Origin: RPQJ01 sp963707145
GTDB lineage: Bacteria; Pseudomonadota; Gammaproteobacteria; Steroidobacterales; Steroidobacteraceae
Assembly (NCBI GenBank): GCA_963707145.1
Contig: CAVPOQ010000006.1
Location: 65,156 to 129,155 of the forward strand
Direction: 5' to 3'
Length of the DNA stretch: 64,000 nucleotides
Shown here: one piece after another, positions 10,811 through 24,277 of the stretch
Position numbering within the stretch: position 1 is the first letter of the stretch
Layout: the number at the start of each line of letters is the position of its first letter
Position numbers and translations under genes: made by a program
The notes under the pieces: generated by a model
Told to the model about the DNA's origin: nothing
Seen by the model: the letters and a program-made list of their open reading frames with translations, nothing else
The model's database searches: none

Positions 10811-11507
10811 GGCCCCCGCCCCTGCCCGGCGCATTCTTGAGGGCCGCGTCGTAGCGGTTGTCGTCGCGGATCACGCGCGGCACGAGCGTTCGCGGCTCGA
10901 TCGCCACGGGTTCGTAGACCACGCGACCCTGCGCCGCGTCGTAACGGACCTCGACGTTGCCGATCAACGGGAAGTCTTTGCGGAACGGGTGGCCGACGAA
11001 GCCGTAGTCCGTGAGGATGCGCCGCAGATCAGGATGGCCGCGAAACAGGATGCCGAACAGGTCGAAGGCCTCGCGCTCGTACCAGTCGGCGGCTCTCCAG
11101 ACCTCCACCACCGAGTCGAGCAGCGGCGGCTCGCCCGGTTCGCACCAGCAGCGCAGGCGCAGGCGCCGGTTGTGCACCACCGAGAGCAGGTGGTAGACGA
11201 CGAGGAAGCGCCGCTCCGGGGCGTCGCCGGCCGCGCGCGCGCGGCTCACGCCGCGACTGAAGCCGCCACTGGTGGCCGACTGCGTGTCCCACTCGGTGCG
11301 CCCAAAGTCGAGGTAGTCCACGCCCGCCAGGTCGATCAACTGCTCGTAGCGCCACTCGGCCTCCTCGCGCAGCGCGCGACAGATCTCGAGCAGGCGACTG
11401 CCCGGCACCTCGAACGTGAGTTCCCCGCAGCGCGAAGGCACCCGCGCGAGCGCCTCACCGAAGCGCGCGGACAGGGCGGAAGCGAGGCTTTCCAGCGGGT
11501 CGCTCAT
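10803..11507 (-). CDS. nuoC: NADH-quinone oxidoreductase subunit C
   Basis: 30-kDa-type peripheral subunit of complex I, 234 residues from the ATG at 11507 (MSDPLESLASALSARFG). The diagnostic C-terminal region is WYEREAFDLFGILFRGHPDLRRILTDYGFVGHPFRKDFPL, given here only by its ends near residues 160 and 200. A Gly/Arg/Ala-rich insertion (SGGFSRGVSRARAAGDAPE) interrupts the middle of the domain. It lies between nuoB (7 bases upstream) and nuoD. Confidence 0.95.
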   Translation of the reverse strand: MSDPLESLASALSARFGEALARVPSRCGELTFEVPGSRLLEICRALREEAEWRYEQLIDLAGVDYLDFGRTEWDTQSATSGGFSRGVSRARAAGDAPERRFLVVYHLLSVVHNRRLRLRCWCEPGEPPLLDSVVEVWRAADWYEREAFDLFGILFRGHPDLRRILTDYGFVGHPFRKDFPLIGNVEVRYDAAQGRVVYEPVAIEPRTLVPRVIRDDNRYDAALKNAPGRGGGHG

Positions 11508-11514
11508 GGTCGGT

Positions 11515-11997
11515 TCAGCGGGCGATCGTCTGAGTCCGGTGGATCTTCTTCTGCAGCTGCAGGATGCCGTAGAGCAGCGCCTCGGCCGTGGGCGGGCAGC
11601 CCGGCACGTAGACGTCCACCGGCACGATGCGGTCGCAGCCGCGCACCACGGCATAGGAATAGTGGTAGTAGCCGCCGCCGTTTGCGCACGAGCCCATCGA
11701 GATCACCCAGCGCGGCTCCGGCATCTGGTCGTAGACCTTGCGCAGCGCCGGCGCCATCTTGTTCACGAGGGTGCCGGCCACGATCATCACGTCGGACTGG
11801 CGCGGGCTTGGACGGAAGACGATGCCGAAGCGGTCGAGGTCGTAACGCGCGGCGCCTGCATGCATCATCTCGACCGCGCAGCAGGCGAGACCGAAAGTCA
11901 TCGGCCACATCGAGCCCGTGCGGGCCCAGTTCATCACTGCGTCGACGCTGGTCGTGACGAAGCCGCGCTCGGGCAGCCCGGAGGCCTCTAATCCCAT
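11515..11997 (-). CDS. nuoB: NADH-quinone oxidoreductase subunit B (N2 cluster)
   Basis: PSST-type subunit that holds the terminal cluster N2 next to quinone. All four ligands are visible: the tandem C39-C40, C104 and C134, in the motifs FGLACCAVEMM, ISMGSCANGGG and VPGCPPTAEAL. The 160-residue protein starts MGLEASGLPERGFVTTSVD at the ATG at 11997, overlapping the nuoA 3' end by 10 bases. Confidence 0.97.
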   Translation of the reverse strand: MGLEASGLPERGFVTTSVDAVMNWARTGSMWPMTFGLACCAVEMMHAGAARYDLDRFGIVFRPSPRQSDVMIVAGTLVNKMAPALRKVYDQMPEPRWVISMGSCANGGGYYHYSYAVVRGCDRIVPVDVYVPGCPPTAEALLYGILQLQKKIHRTQTIAR

Positions 11998-12344
11998 TCC
12001 AGGGCCCCCTTCTTCCACTCGTAGACGAAGCCGACCACGAGCACGAGCAGGAACACTCCCATGGCCGCGAGGCCTACGACGCCGATCGAATCGAGCGCGA
12101 CAGCCCACGGGAAGAGGAACGCGATCTCGAGGTCGAAGACGATGAACAGGATGGCGACGAGGTAGTAGCGCACGTCGAACTTCATGCGCGAATCCTCGAA
12201 TGCCTCGAACCCGCACTCGTACGAGGAGAGCTTCTCCGGGTCGGGGCTGCGCGGGCCGAGCAGGAAACCGAGCACGAGCAGCAGGACGCCGAGCGCGCCC
12301 GCGACCGCGAGGAAGATCAGGATTGGCAGGTACTCGGCCAGCAT
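11988..12344 (-). CDS. nuoA: NADH-quinone oxidoreductase subunit A
   Basis: First gene of the nuo series: a three-helix membrane subunit of 118 residues. The loop SSYECGFEAFEDSRMKFDVRYY carries the conserved cysteine that reports the active/deactive state in this family. It sits 118 bases downstream of a tRNA-Leu gene, with a strong hairpin in between that could attenuate or punctuate transcription into nuo. Confidence 0.96.
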   Translation of the reverse strand: MLAEYLPILIFLAVAGALGVLLLVLGFLLGPRSPDPEKLSSYECGFEAFEDSRMKFDVRYYLVAILFIVFDLEIAFLFPWAVALDSIGVVGLAAMGVFLLVLVVGFVYEWKKGALEWD

Positions 12345-12427
12345 CGCTCGGTGGCGTCCCGGAATGGCAATCCGACGGCCCGCAAATTCTAGCAGGGACT
12401 GCTGCGGCGCAGTATGGCTACAAACGA

Positions 12428-12453
12428 ACAGGCGAACCCGGAGGTTCGCCTGT
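12428..12453 (-). terminator. Hairpin between tRNA-Leu and nuoA
   Basis: A perfect 11-bp inverted repeat (12428-12438 with 12443-12453) closes a 4-base loop. Read on the minus strand the loop is UCCG closed by C-G, a stable UNCG tetraloop typical of intrinsic terminators. The following sequence (TCGTTTGT) is only modestly T-rich, so partial termination or a 3'-processing barrier after the tRNA is more likely than a full stop; nuoA would then need read-through or its own promoter. Confidence 0.6.
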
Positions 12454-12461
12454 CACGTACA

Positions 12462-12546
12462 TGGTGCGGATGGAGAGACTCGAACTCTCACGCCTTGCGG
12501 CACTAACCCCTCAAGCTAGCGTGTCTACCAATTCCACCACATCCGC
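12462..12546 (-). tRNA. tRNA-Leu (anticodon GAG)
   Basis: An 85-base class II tRNA with encoded CCA. The acceptor stem GCGGATG pairs with CATCCGC, the anticodon loop TTGAGGG sits on the stem CTAGC/GTTAG and gives anticodon GAG, a short variable arm TGCCGCAAGGCGT is present, and the T arm contains GTTCGAGTC. Its place between secG and nuoA is a known gammaproteobacterial arrangement. Confidence 0.96.
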
Positions 12547-12572
12547 AGTAAGTCTCGACCGTCACTGTAAGG

Positions 12573-13001
12573 TCATTGTCCAGCCGGGGCCGGGGCCGGA
12601 GCAGGCTCGGGCGTCGTGACCGGAACCTCGGGAGCAGTGCCCGGCAGCGTGGCCGGTGCCGCGTTCTCGGGCACGCTCGGCAGCAGACCCGGGGGCGCCT
12701 GCGTCTCAAGCGGCGCAGGCTGCTCCGTCGGCACGCGGTCCACCACGCTGGTCGGTGCCGTTCTCTGGCTGAACAGGAAAGAGAGTCCGAGGCTCGTCAG
12801 GAAGAACAGCGTCGCGAGGATCGCGGTCGTCCTCGAGAGGAACGAACCCGACCCGCGCGCACCGAACACCGTGCCCGACGCGCCGGCGCCGAAGCCCGCG
12901 CCGGCGTCGGCGCCTCGGCCGCGCTGCAACAGCACGAGGCCGATGATGGACGCCGCGAGCAGCACGTGCACGACCACGGCCAGAGTCTGTACCCAGTTCA
13001 T
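12573..13001 (-). CDS. secG: Protein translocase subunit SecG
   Basis: Accessory subunit of the SecYEG channel. Two hydrophobic helices (residues about 3-24 and 58-78) flank the conserved glycine-rich loop with VLLQRGRGADAGAGFG and GTVFGARGSGSFLSR. The 142 residues exceed Escherichia SecG (110) because of a long Pro/Ala/Thr-rich tail, a common low-complexity extension. It follows tpiA by 15 bases in the same direction. Confidence 0.93.
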   Translation of the reverse strand: MNWVQTLAVVVHVLLAASIIGLVLLQRGRGADAGAGFGAGASGTVFGARGSGSFLSRTTAILATLFFLTSLGLSFLFSQRTAPTSVVDRVPTEQPAPLETQAPPGLLPSVPENAAPATLPGTAPEVPVTTPEPAPAPAPAGQ

Positions 13002-13016
13002 CAGTTGACTCCTCGG

Positions 13017-13769
13017 TCAGCCGGCGGCCGCGCAGATCTGCGCAAACTCGTCCGCCTTGAGCGAGGCCCCGCCCACCAGGCCGCCATCGATGTCCGCCAT
13101 GGCGAAAAGCTCGCGTGCGTTCGACGCCTTCACGCTGCCGCCGTAGAGGACTCTGACCTCGTTTGCGATTCTAGCATCCAGGGCCTCGACCCTCGCGCGG
13201 ATCATGGCGTGAACGTCCTGCGCCTGCTCGGGCGTGGCGTTGCGTCCGGTGCCGATCGCCCACACCGGCTCGTAGGCGATCACGGCCGAGCGCAACGCGG
13301 CCACGCCGCACACCGCGAGCACCGCGTCGAGCTGGCGCGCCACCACCTCGGTCGTGCGACCCTGCTCGCGTTCCTCGAGGGTCTCGCCGACGCACAGCAC
13401 CGGCACCAGTCCCGCCGCCTGAGCGGCCACGAACTTGCGCGCGACCAGCGCGTCGTGCTCCCCGAACAGCTGGCGTCGCTCGGAGTGGCCGACCAGCACG
13501 TAGCGGCAACCCACGTCGCGCAGCATCGCTCCCGAGACTTCGCCGGTGAACGCGCCGCTCGACTCCGCGCACAGCGACTGGGCCCCCAGGTCGATCTCGG
13601 CGTCCTTCAGCAGCCGGCCCGCCTCGGACAGGTAGACGAATGGCGGACAGACCAGCACGTCGGCGGCGAGCGACTCCGGCAGCCGGTCGAGCAGGTCGCG
13701 CACCAGTGCCGCGTTCTCGGCCCGTGAGCCGTGCATCTTCCAGTTTCCGGCGACGAGGGGTTTGCGCAT
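13017..13769 (-). CDS. tpiA: Triose-phosphate isomerase
   Basis: Glycolytic and gluconeogenic enzyme that interconverts dihydroxyacetone phosphate and glyceraldehyde 3-phosphate. The catalytic residues are visible as K11 in GNWKMH, H95 in VLVGHSERR and E167 in AYEPVWAIGTG, and the phosphate loop LYGGSVKASN is intact. The 250 residues match the family. The first gene of the tpiA-secG-tRNA-nuo run, it is preceded by a sigma-70-like promoter at 13845-13873. Confidence 0.97.
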   Translation of the reverse strand: MRKPLVAGNWKMHGSRAENAALVRDLLDRLPESLAADVLVCPPFVYLSEAGRLLKDAEIDLGAQSLCAESSGAFTGEVSGAMLRDVGCRYVLVGHSERRQLFGEHDALVARKFVAAQAAGLVPVLCVGETLEEREQGRTTEVVARQLDAVLAVCGVAALRSAVIAYEPVWAIGTGRNATPEQAQDVHAMIRARVEALDARIANEVRVLYGGSVKASNARELFAMADIDGGLVGGASLKADEFAQICAAAG

Positions 13770-13844
13770 TGGAGGCCTGCACCGTGGGCGGGGACGGGCG
13801 CCGGGCCGGCGATGGGCCAGCGGGCGGACCGCGAAAAGCCCGCG

Positions 13845-13873
13845 ATTTTAGCCACGGGTCACCGGGAAATCAA
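13845..13873 (-). promoter_or_regulatory. Sigma-70-like promoter for tpiA
   Basis: On the minus strand, TTGATT (13868-13873) and TAAAAT (13845-13850) are separated by exactly 17 bases, a near-consensus pair 76 bases ahead of the tpiA start codon. It could drive tpiA, secG and the downstream tRNA and nuo genes. Confidence 0.6.
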
Positions 13874-13886
13874 TGCGCGCTGCGGT

Positions 13887-15218
13887 TCACACCGCCTGTC
13901 GCACAACCTCCGCGAGTTCGTTCGCGTGCCGGGCGACGACGGCCTCGTCCTCGCCCTCGACCATGACCCGGATCAGTGGTTCGGTGCCCGAGGCGCGCAG
14001 CACGACCCGTCCGCTCGCGCCGAGCGACGCCTCCACGCGCGCCACCGCCTGCTGGATCGCCGATGACTGCTTCGGGTCGACCCGCTCGCGCACGCGCACG
14101 TTCACCATGACCTGCGGGAACTGCGGCATGCCGGCGGCCAGTTCCGCGAGCGAGCGGCCGGAGTGCTTCATTGCCGCCAGCACCTGCAACGCGCTCACCA
14201 ACCCGTCCCCGGTCGTGGTCCGGTCGAGACACAACAAGTGCCCGGAGGTCTCGCCGCCCAGCACGCCGCCGTGCTCCTTCAGCATTTCGAGCACGTAGCG
14301 GTCGCCGACGGCGGCACGCAGGAACGTCACGCCGGCCGCCTCGAGCGCGTGCTGCAGGCCGAGATTGCTCATCACGGTCCCGACCACGGGCCCCTTGAGT
14401 TCGCCCTGCGCGAGCCGGTCGCGCGCGATGACGTACAGCAGCCGGTCGCCGTCGACGAGGCGTCCGAGGTGATCGACCATGACCAGCCGGTCGCCGTCGC
14501 CGTCGAGGGCGATGCCGACGTCGGCCTGCACGCCGGACACGGTGAGCTGCAGCAGTTCGGGCGCCGTCGAGCCGCAGCGCAGGTTGATGTTCCGTCCGTT
14601 CGGCGAGCAACCGATCGGGATGATCTCCGCGCCGAGGTCGGTCAGCACGCGCGGCGCCACCTTGTAGGCCGCACCGTGCGCACAGTCGATGACCACCTTG
14701 AGGCCCGCGAGGTCCATGCCGGGCGGCACGGTCGAGGCGCAGAACTGCTGGTAGATCACGCGCGACTTGTCCACGCGCGTGGCGCGACCGAGGCCGGTGG
14801 ACTCGCGGGTCAGCACCGCTCCTGTCAGCAGCGCCTCTATCTGCCCCTCGACGTCGTCGGAGAGCTTGCTCCCGCCGGCGTCGAAAAACTTGATGCCGTT
14901 GTCCTCGTACGGGTTGTGCGAGGCGCTGATCACCACGCCGAAGCGACAGCCGAAGCGCTGCGTGAGGTAGGCGATCCCGGGTGTGGGCAGCGGCCCGATC
15001 AGGCTCACGTCCACACCGGCGGCCACGCAGCCGGCCTCCACCGCCGCCTCGAACATGTACCCGGACAGCCGCGTGTCCTTGCCGACCAGCGCCGTGCCGC
15101 CCTGCGGCGCCAGCACGCGCGCCGCCGCACCCGCGAGCCGCAGCGCAAACTCGACTGTCATCGGCTCCTCGCCGACCCGCCCACGCACGCCGTCCGTGCC
15201 GAAATACTTGCGGCTCAT
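13887..15218 (-). CDS. glmM: Phosphoglucosamine mutase
   Basis: Converts glucosamine 6-phosphate to glucosamine 1-phosphate for peptidoglycan and LPS precursor synthesis. The N-terminus MSRKYFGTDGVRG, the phosphoserine loop VVISASHNPYEDNG (catalytic Ser100), the metal loop DGDGDR and the C-terminal RASGTEPLIRVM phosphate site are all present in 443 residues. The ATG at 15218 is preferred over one 6 bases upstream: it overlaps the folP stop as ATGA and lies 9 bases after a GGAGG ribosome site. Confidence 0.96.
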   Translation of the reverse strand: MSRKYFGTDGVRGRVGEEPMTVEFALRLAGAAARVLAPQGGTALVGKDTRLSGYMFEAAVEAGCVAAGVDVSLIGPLPTPGIAYLTQRFGCRFGVVISASHNPYEDNGIKFFDAGGSKLSDDVEGQIEALLTGAVLTRESTGLGRATRVDKSRVIYQQFCASTVPPGMDLAGLKVVIDCAHGAAYKVAPRVLTDLGAEIIPIGCSPNGRNINLRCGSTAPELLQLTVSGVQADVGIALDGDGDRLVMVDHLGRLVDGDRLLYVIARDRLAQGELKGPVVGTVMSNLGLQHALEAAGVTFLRAAVGDRYVLEMLKEHGGVLGGETSGHLLCLDRTTTGDGLVSALQVLAAMKHSGRSLAELAAGMPQFPQVMVNVRVRERVDPKQSSAIQQAVARVEASLGASGRVVLRASGTEPLIRVMVEGEDEAVVARHANELAEVVRQAV

Positions 15219-16063
15219 GTCCATCCACCTCCGGTCCCGGCGCGCTGCAGCGCGCTCGCCACTTTCACTGCATCCACCGTCGCCGCCACGTCGTGGGCAC
15301 GGACGATCGCCGCCCCGTGCATCACCGCCAGCGCCGCGAAAGCCACGCTGCCGGCGAGCCGCCCGGACGCCGGGCGGCCGGTGATGATACCGACCAGCGA
15401 CTTGCGCGACACACCGACCAGTACCGCAATCCCGGGGTCCGCCAGCCGCTCGAGCGCCGCGAGCAGCGCGAGGTTGTGCTCGGGTCGCTTGCCGAAGCCG
15501 ATGCCGGGGTCCACGCAGATCCGTTCCGACTCGATGCCCGCCCGGTGGCAGGCTTCAACCCGGGCGGCGAGATAGCCGCGAACCTCCGCGACCACGTCGT
15601 CGTAGCGCGGGGCGTCCTGCATCGTACGCGGCTCGCCTCGCATGTGCATGAGGCACACGGCCGCACCCGAGGCGGCGGCGGCCTGCAGCGCGCCGGGCGC
15701 CTCGAGCGCCCTGACATCGTTGATCAACCCGGCGCCTGCCGCGACCGCGGCGCGCATCACCTCCGGCTTGCTCGTGTCCACCGAGACCGGGATCGCGAGG
15801 CGGCCGGCCAGGCCCTCGATGACCGGCAGCACCCTGCGCATTTCCTCGGCGGCATCCACCGGTGTCGCGCCGGGGCGAGTCGACTCGCCGCCGACGTCGA
15901 TGACGGCGGCTCCTTCCTCCGCCAGCTGCAGTCCCTGCGCGATGGCCGCGTCCGCGCAGCCGTAGCGCCCGCCGTCGGAGAACGAGTCCGGCGTGACGTT
16001 CAGCACGGCCATCACGGCGGGAGTGACCAGTTCGATCGGCTGGCCGCGGCAGAGGAGTCGCAT
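15215..16063 (-). CDS. folP: Dihydropteroate synthase
   Basis: Folate-pathway enzyme that joins p-aminobenzoate to 6-hydroxymethyl-dihydropterin diphosphate; the target of sulfonamides. Visible are the pterin-site motif MAVLNVTPDSFSDGG, the IDVGGESTRPGA loop and the C-terminal VRAHDVAATVDAV. The 282 residues are normal. It is translationally coupled to glmM by a 4-base overlap and separated from ftsH by a terminator-like hairpin. Confidence 0.96.
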   Translation of the reverse strand: MRLLCRGQPIELVTPAVMAVLNVTPDSFSDGGRYGCADAAIAQGLQLAEEGAAVIDVGGESTRPGATPVDAAEEMRRVLPVIEGLAGRLAIPVSVDTSKPEVMRAAVAAGAGLINDVRALEAPGALQAAAASGAAVCLMHMRGEPRTMQDAPRYDDVVAEVRGYLAARVEACHRAGIESERICVDPGIGFGKRPEHNLALLAALERLADPGIAVLVGVSRKSLVGIITGRPASGRLAGSVAFAALAVMHGAAIVRAHDVAATVDAVKVASALQRAGTGGGWT

Positions 16064-16081
16064 GGATCAGGCGGCTGAAAC

Positions 16082-16108
16082 GAAGCGCCCGGCGGTGCCG
16101 GGCGCTTC
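16082..16108 (-). terminator. Terminator-like hairpin between ftsH and folP
   Basis: An 11-bp perfect stem (16082-16092 with 16098-16108) and a 5-base loop lie just after the ftsH stop. On the minus strand it is followed by GTTTC, a weak T tract, so termination after ftsH is probable but may be partial. Confidence 0.6.
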
Positions 16109-16116
16109 AGGAAGCA

Positions 16117-18036
<1,920 letters not shown>

Positions 18037-18098
18037 GTTCTTGACCTCAGGGTCGGTTTCGGCGCAGGCGCTGCAGAACGCGTATACGCCGGATGACA

Positions 18099-18725
18099 CT
18101 ACACCAATCGAAATCCGCGTGCCAGAACGTACACCTCGGCACTGCGGGGCCTCGAAGCTTTCGGCTTGCGCAACTTCACGGATTCAAACGAACCCCGCAG
18201 CCGCGCGATCAGCGGCTGGAACTCCCGGCCCTGGAACACCTTCATCAGCAGGTCGCCACCGGGTCGCAGCGCCTCTCCGGCGAACTCCTCCGCCAGTTCC
18301 ACCAGCTGCATCGAGCGGTCGTGATCCACGTCCGGCATGCCCGTCATGTTGGGGGCCATGTCGGACATCACAAGGTCGACCCGCAACCCGCCGAGCAGAT
18401 CGCGCAGGCGCTCGAGCGTCGCCTCCTCGCTGAAGTCGCCCTCGATGAACTCGACTCCCGGCAGCGCGGGCATGGGCAGCACGTCGAGGGCGATCACCCG
18501 TCCACGTCCGCCGAGCAGCCGGGCGGCGTACTGGCTCCAGCCGCCCGGAGCGGCGCCGAGATCGACGACAGTCATGCCGGACCTGAGCAGCCGGTCGGAC
18601 CGCTGGATCTCCTCGAGCTTGAAGGCGGCTCGCGAGCGCCAGCCCTCGGCGCGGGCGCGTTGCACGAAGGGATCGGCGGCGTGCTCGGCGAGCCAGCGGG
18701 CGGAGCTCCTGGTGCGCTTGGGCAT
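18099..18725 (-). CDS. rlmE: 23S rRNA (uridine-2'-O-)-methyltransferase
   Basis: FtsJ/RrmJ-type enzyme that methylates the A-loop uridine of 23S rRNA using S-adenosylmethionine. The SAM motif VVDLGAAPGGWSQYA and the catalytic K-D-K-E set are visible as K36, D122, K162 and E197. The 208 residues are the usual length. It is adjacent to ftsH in the same direction, as in many gammaproteobacteria, and divergent from yhbY. Confidence 0.96.
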   Translation of the reverse strand: MPKRTRSSARWLAEHAADPFVQRARAEGWRSRAAFKLEEIQRSDRLLRSGMTVVDLGAAPGGWSQYAARLLGGRGRVIALDVLPMPALPGVEFIEGDFSEEATLERLRDLLGGLRVDLVMSDMAPNMTGMPDVDHDRSMQLVELAEEFAGEALRPGGDLLMKVFQGREFQPLIARLRGSFESVKLRKPKASRPRSAEVYVLARGFRLV

Positions 18726-18869
18726 GGCTCAGCATCCTCTGCGGCCGGCCGGCGGATCACTGGCCCGGGCTGCGGCCAGGCGCCCGGGGCCTGTAGACTG
18801 TCGCGCGGCGCCGCAGGTGCCCCGGCGGCGCAATCTCCCTGCCGGAAACCCCGGTCCGCAAGCCAACCG

Positions 18870-19166
18870 ATGCCGCTCAACGACGCCCAGCGCAAGTACC
18901 TCCGACGCCTCGGCCACGACCGCAGTCCGATCGTGCTCGTCGGCCAGGGCGGCCTGGGGCCCAACCTCGTCGCCGAGCTGGACCGGGCGCTGCGCGACCA
19001 CGAACTCGTGAAAGTCCGCGCGCGGGTCGGTGACCGCGGCGAGCGCGACCGCGTCCTGGCCGGACTCGCGGCGCAGACCGGGGCGGAACTCGTGCAGCAG
19101 ATCGGGCACGTAGGCCTGTTCTACCGCCGCCACCCGGACCGGCCGCGGATCCTGCTCCCGGACTGA
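18870..19166 (+). CDS. yhbY: CRM-domain ribosome assembly RNA-binding protein YhbY
   Basis: A 98-residue CRM-domain protein that binds the pre-50S particle. It starts MPLNDAQRKYLRRLGHD at 18870 and shows the conserved VLVGQGGLGPNLVAELDRAL (GxxG loop) and HELVKVRARV strands. It is divergent from rlmE across about 144 bases, which must hold both promoters, and convergent with greA. Confidence 0.95.
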   Translation: MPLNDAQRKYLRRLGHDRSPIVLVGQGGLGPNLVAELDRALRDHELVKVRARVGDRGERDRVLAGLAAQTGAELVQQIGHVGLFYRRHPDRPRILLPD

Positions 19167-19209
19167 CGGCCCGGCTCCGGCGGCCCGCCCGCGGGCAGCG
19201 CGGCGGCGT

Positions 19210-19682
19210 TCAGACGTAGCGCACCGCCACGATCTCGAAGGCGCGCGTGCCCCCGGGCACGGCCACGTCGACGACGTCGCCCTCGCTCTTGCCGACCAGC
19301 GCCCGGGCGATCGGCGAGGTGATCGAGATCAGTCCGAGGCGCACGTCGGCCTCGAGCTCGCCCACGATCTGGAAAACGACCTCGGCCCCATCGTCCTGGT
19401 CCTCGAGGTCCACCGTGGCTCCGAACACGACCCGGTTGGTCGGCGGCAGGTGCCCGACATCGATGATCTCGCAGTGCGACAGCTCGTGGTCGAGCTGCTT
19501 GATGCGGCCCTCGATGAATCCCTGCTGCTCGCGAGCGGCGTGATACTCGGCGTTCTCGCTCAGGTCGCCGTGGGCGCGCGCTTCGGCGATCGCCTGGATG
19601 ACGCGCGGGCGGTCCTCGCTCTTCAGCCGCCGCAGCTCGATCCGCAGTCTCTCTGCTCCCTTGAGGGTCAGCGGCTTGCGTT

Positions 19683-19686
<4 letters not shown>
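19210..19686 (-). CDS. greA: Transcription elongation factor GreA
   Basis: Stimulates transcript cleavage in backtracked RNA polymerase. The N-terminal coiled coil contains the tip acidic pair in ARAHGDLSENAEYHAAREQQ, and the C-terminal FKBP-like domain ends with GDVVDVAVPGGTRAFEIVAV. It has 158 residues and overlaps the carB stop by 4 bases (ATGA), so it is likely translated from the car message. The N-terminus MKRKPLTLKGAERLR lacks the usual first helix variant but aligns well. Confidence 0.95.
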
Positions 19687-22907
<3,221 letters not shown>

Positions 22908-22926
22908 GGCGGTTGCGCTCCCCGGC

Positions 22927-24084
22927 TCAGGCCGACTGGCGCGCAGGGACGACGCCCTTGCGCAGCATCGACTCGACGAAGCGTGAGAACAGCGGCGCGA
23001 GGTCGCGCGGGCCCGGGCTCGCCTCCGGGTGGCCCTGGAAGCTGAAGGCCGGCCGGTCCGTGCAGGCGATGCCCTGCAGCGAACCGTCGAACAACGAGCG
23101 GTGCGTGGCCCGCACCTCCGGCGGCAGCGTGGCCTCATCGACCGCGAAGCCGTGGTTCTGGCTCGAGATGAACACGCGTCCGGAGTCCAGATCGATCACC
23201 GGGTGGTTCGCGCCGTGGTGACCGAACTTCATCTTGAGCGTGCGGGCGCCGACCGCGAGCCCGAGCAGCTGGTGCCCGAGGCAGATGCCGAACAGTGGCA
23301 CGCCCGCCTCGAGCAGGCGGCGGATCGCCACGATCGCGTAGTCGCAGGGTTCGGGGTCGCCCGGGCCGTTGGAGAGGAACACGCCGTCGGGCTCGAGCGC
23401 GAGCACCTCCTCGGCCGGGGTCTGCGCCGGCACCACCGTCATGCGGCAGCCGTGGTCGGAGAGCAGGCGCAGGATGTTGCGCTTGATGCCGAAGTCGTAG
23501 GCGACGACGTGCAGCCGCTGCCCGGGGCGGCGCTTCGGTCCGCGCTCCAGCGACCAGTTGGTACCCTCGTTCCACTGGTAAGGCCGCCGGGTCGACACCA
23601 CCTTGGCGAGGTCCATGCCCTTCAGCCCGGGGAACCGGCGCGCCGCCTCGCGTGCGAGGTCCGGGCGGGCTGCCGCGTCGCCGCTGGCGATGCAGCCGGC
23701 CTGCGCGCCCTTCTCGCGCAGGATGCGGGTGAGCTTGCGCGTGTCGATCTCGGCGATCGCCACCACGCCGCCGCGAATGAGGAACTCCGGCAGCGACTCG
23801 GTGGCGCGCCAGTTGGAGTGCAGCAACGGCAGGTCGCGGATCACGAGTCCGGCGGCATGGATGGCGCCCGACTCGAGGTCCTCGGGATTCGTGCCCGTGT
23901 TGCCGATGTGGGGATAGGTCAGGGTGACGATCTGCCGGGAGTAGGAGGGATCCGACAGGATCTCCTGGTAACCGGTCATGGCCGTGTTGAACACGACTTC
24001 ACCGGTCGCGGTGCCGGACGCACCGATGGAAACGCCGCGGAACACGGTGCCGTCCTCGAGCGCCAGAACAGCGGGTGTCGTCAA
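22927..24084 (-). CDS. carA: Carbamoyl-phosphate synthase small subunit (glutamine amidotransferase)
   Basis: Hydrolyses glutamine and passes ammonia to CarB. The class I amidotransferase nucleophile lies in FGICLGHQLLGLA, and the N-terminal half has ALEDGTVFRGVSIGASG and TGYQEILSDPSY. The start is placed at a TTG (24084, read MTTPAVLALEDG) preceded by a strong GGAGGAGG ribosome site; no in-frame ATG gives a family-like N-terminus. Length is 385 residues. The 193 bases to dapB form the likely leader/promoter region; no clear attenuator was identified. Confidence 0.95.
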   Translation of the reverse strand: MTTPAVLALEDGTVFRGVSIGASGTATGEVVFNTAMTGYQEILSDPSYSRQIVTLTYPHIGNTGTNPEDLESGAIHAAGLVIRDLPLLHSNWRATESLPEFLIRGGVVAIAEIDTRKLTRILREKGAQAGCIASGDAAARPDLAREAARRFPGLKGMDLAKVVSTRRPYQWNEGTNWSLERGPKRRPGQRLHVVAYDFGIKRNILRLLSDHGCRMTVVPAQTPAEEVLALEPDGVFLSNGPGDPEPCDYAIVAIRRLLEAGVPLFGICLGHQLLGLAVGARTLKMKFGHHGANHPVIDLDSGRVFISSQNHGFAVDEATLPPEVRATHRSLFDGSLQGIACTDRPAFSFQGHPEASPGPRDLAPLFSRFVESMLRKGVVPARQSA

Positions 24085-24277
24085 GGTCGCCTCCTCCGTT
24101 CCACCGGCCCGCCGACGGCCGGCAGACACGTTTCGCGCGTGCGCCGACCTCCGAGATGAGCGTTGCTCACCCCGGTCGCGTTTGGCTCCACGGGCTAAGT
24201 CAGGAAGTCTACGCGAGGGCCGCACGAGGCGCCACGCGAAAACGGCGTCGCGCCGGCAACCCGCCGCCGTCGGCCGG

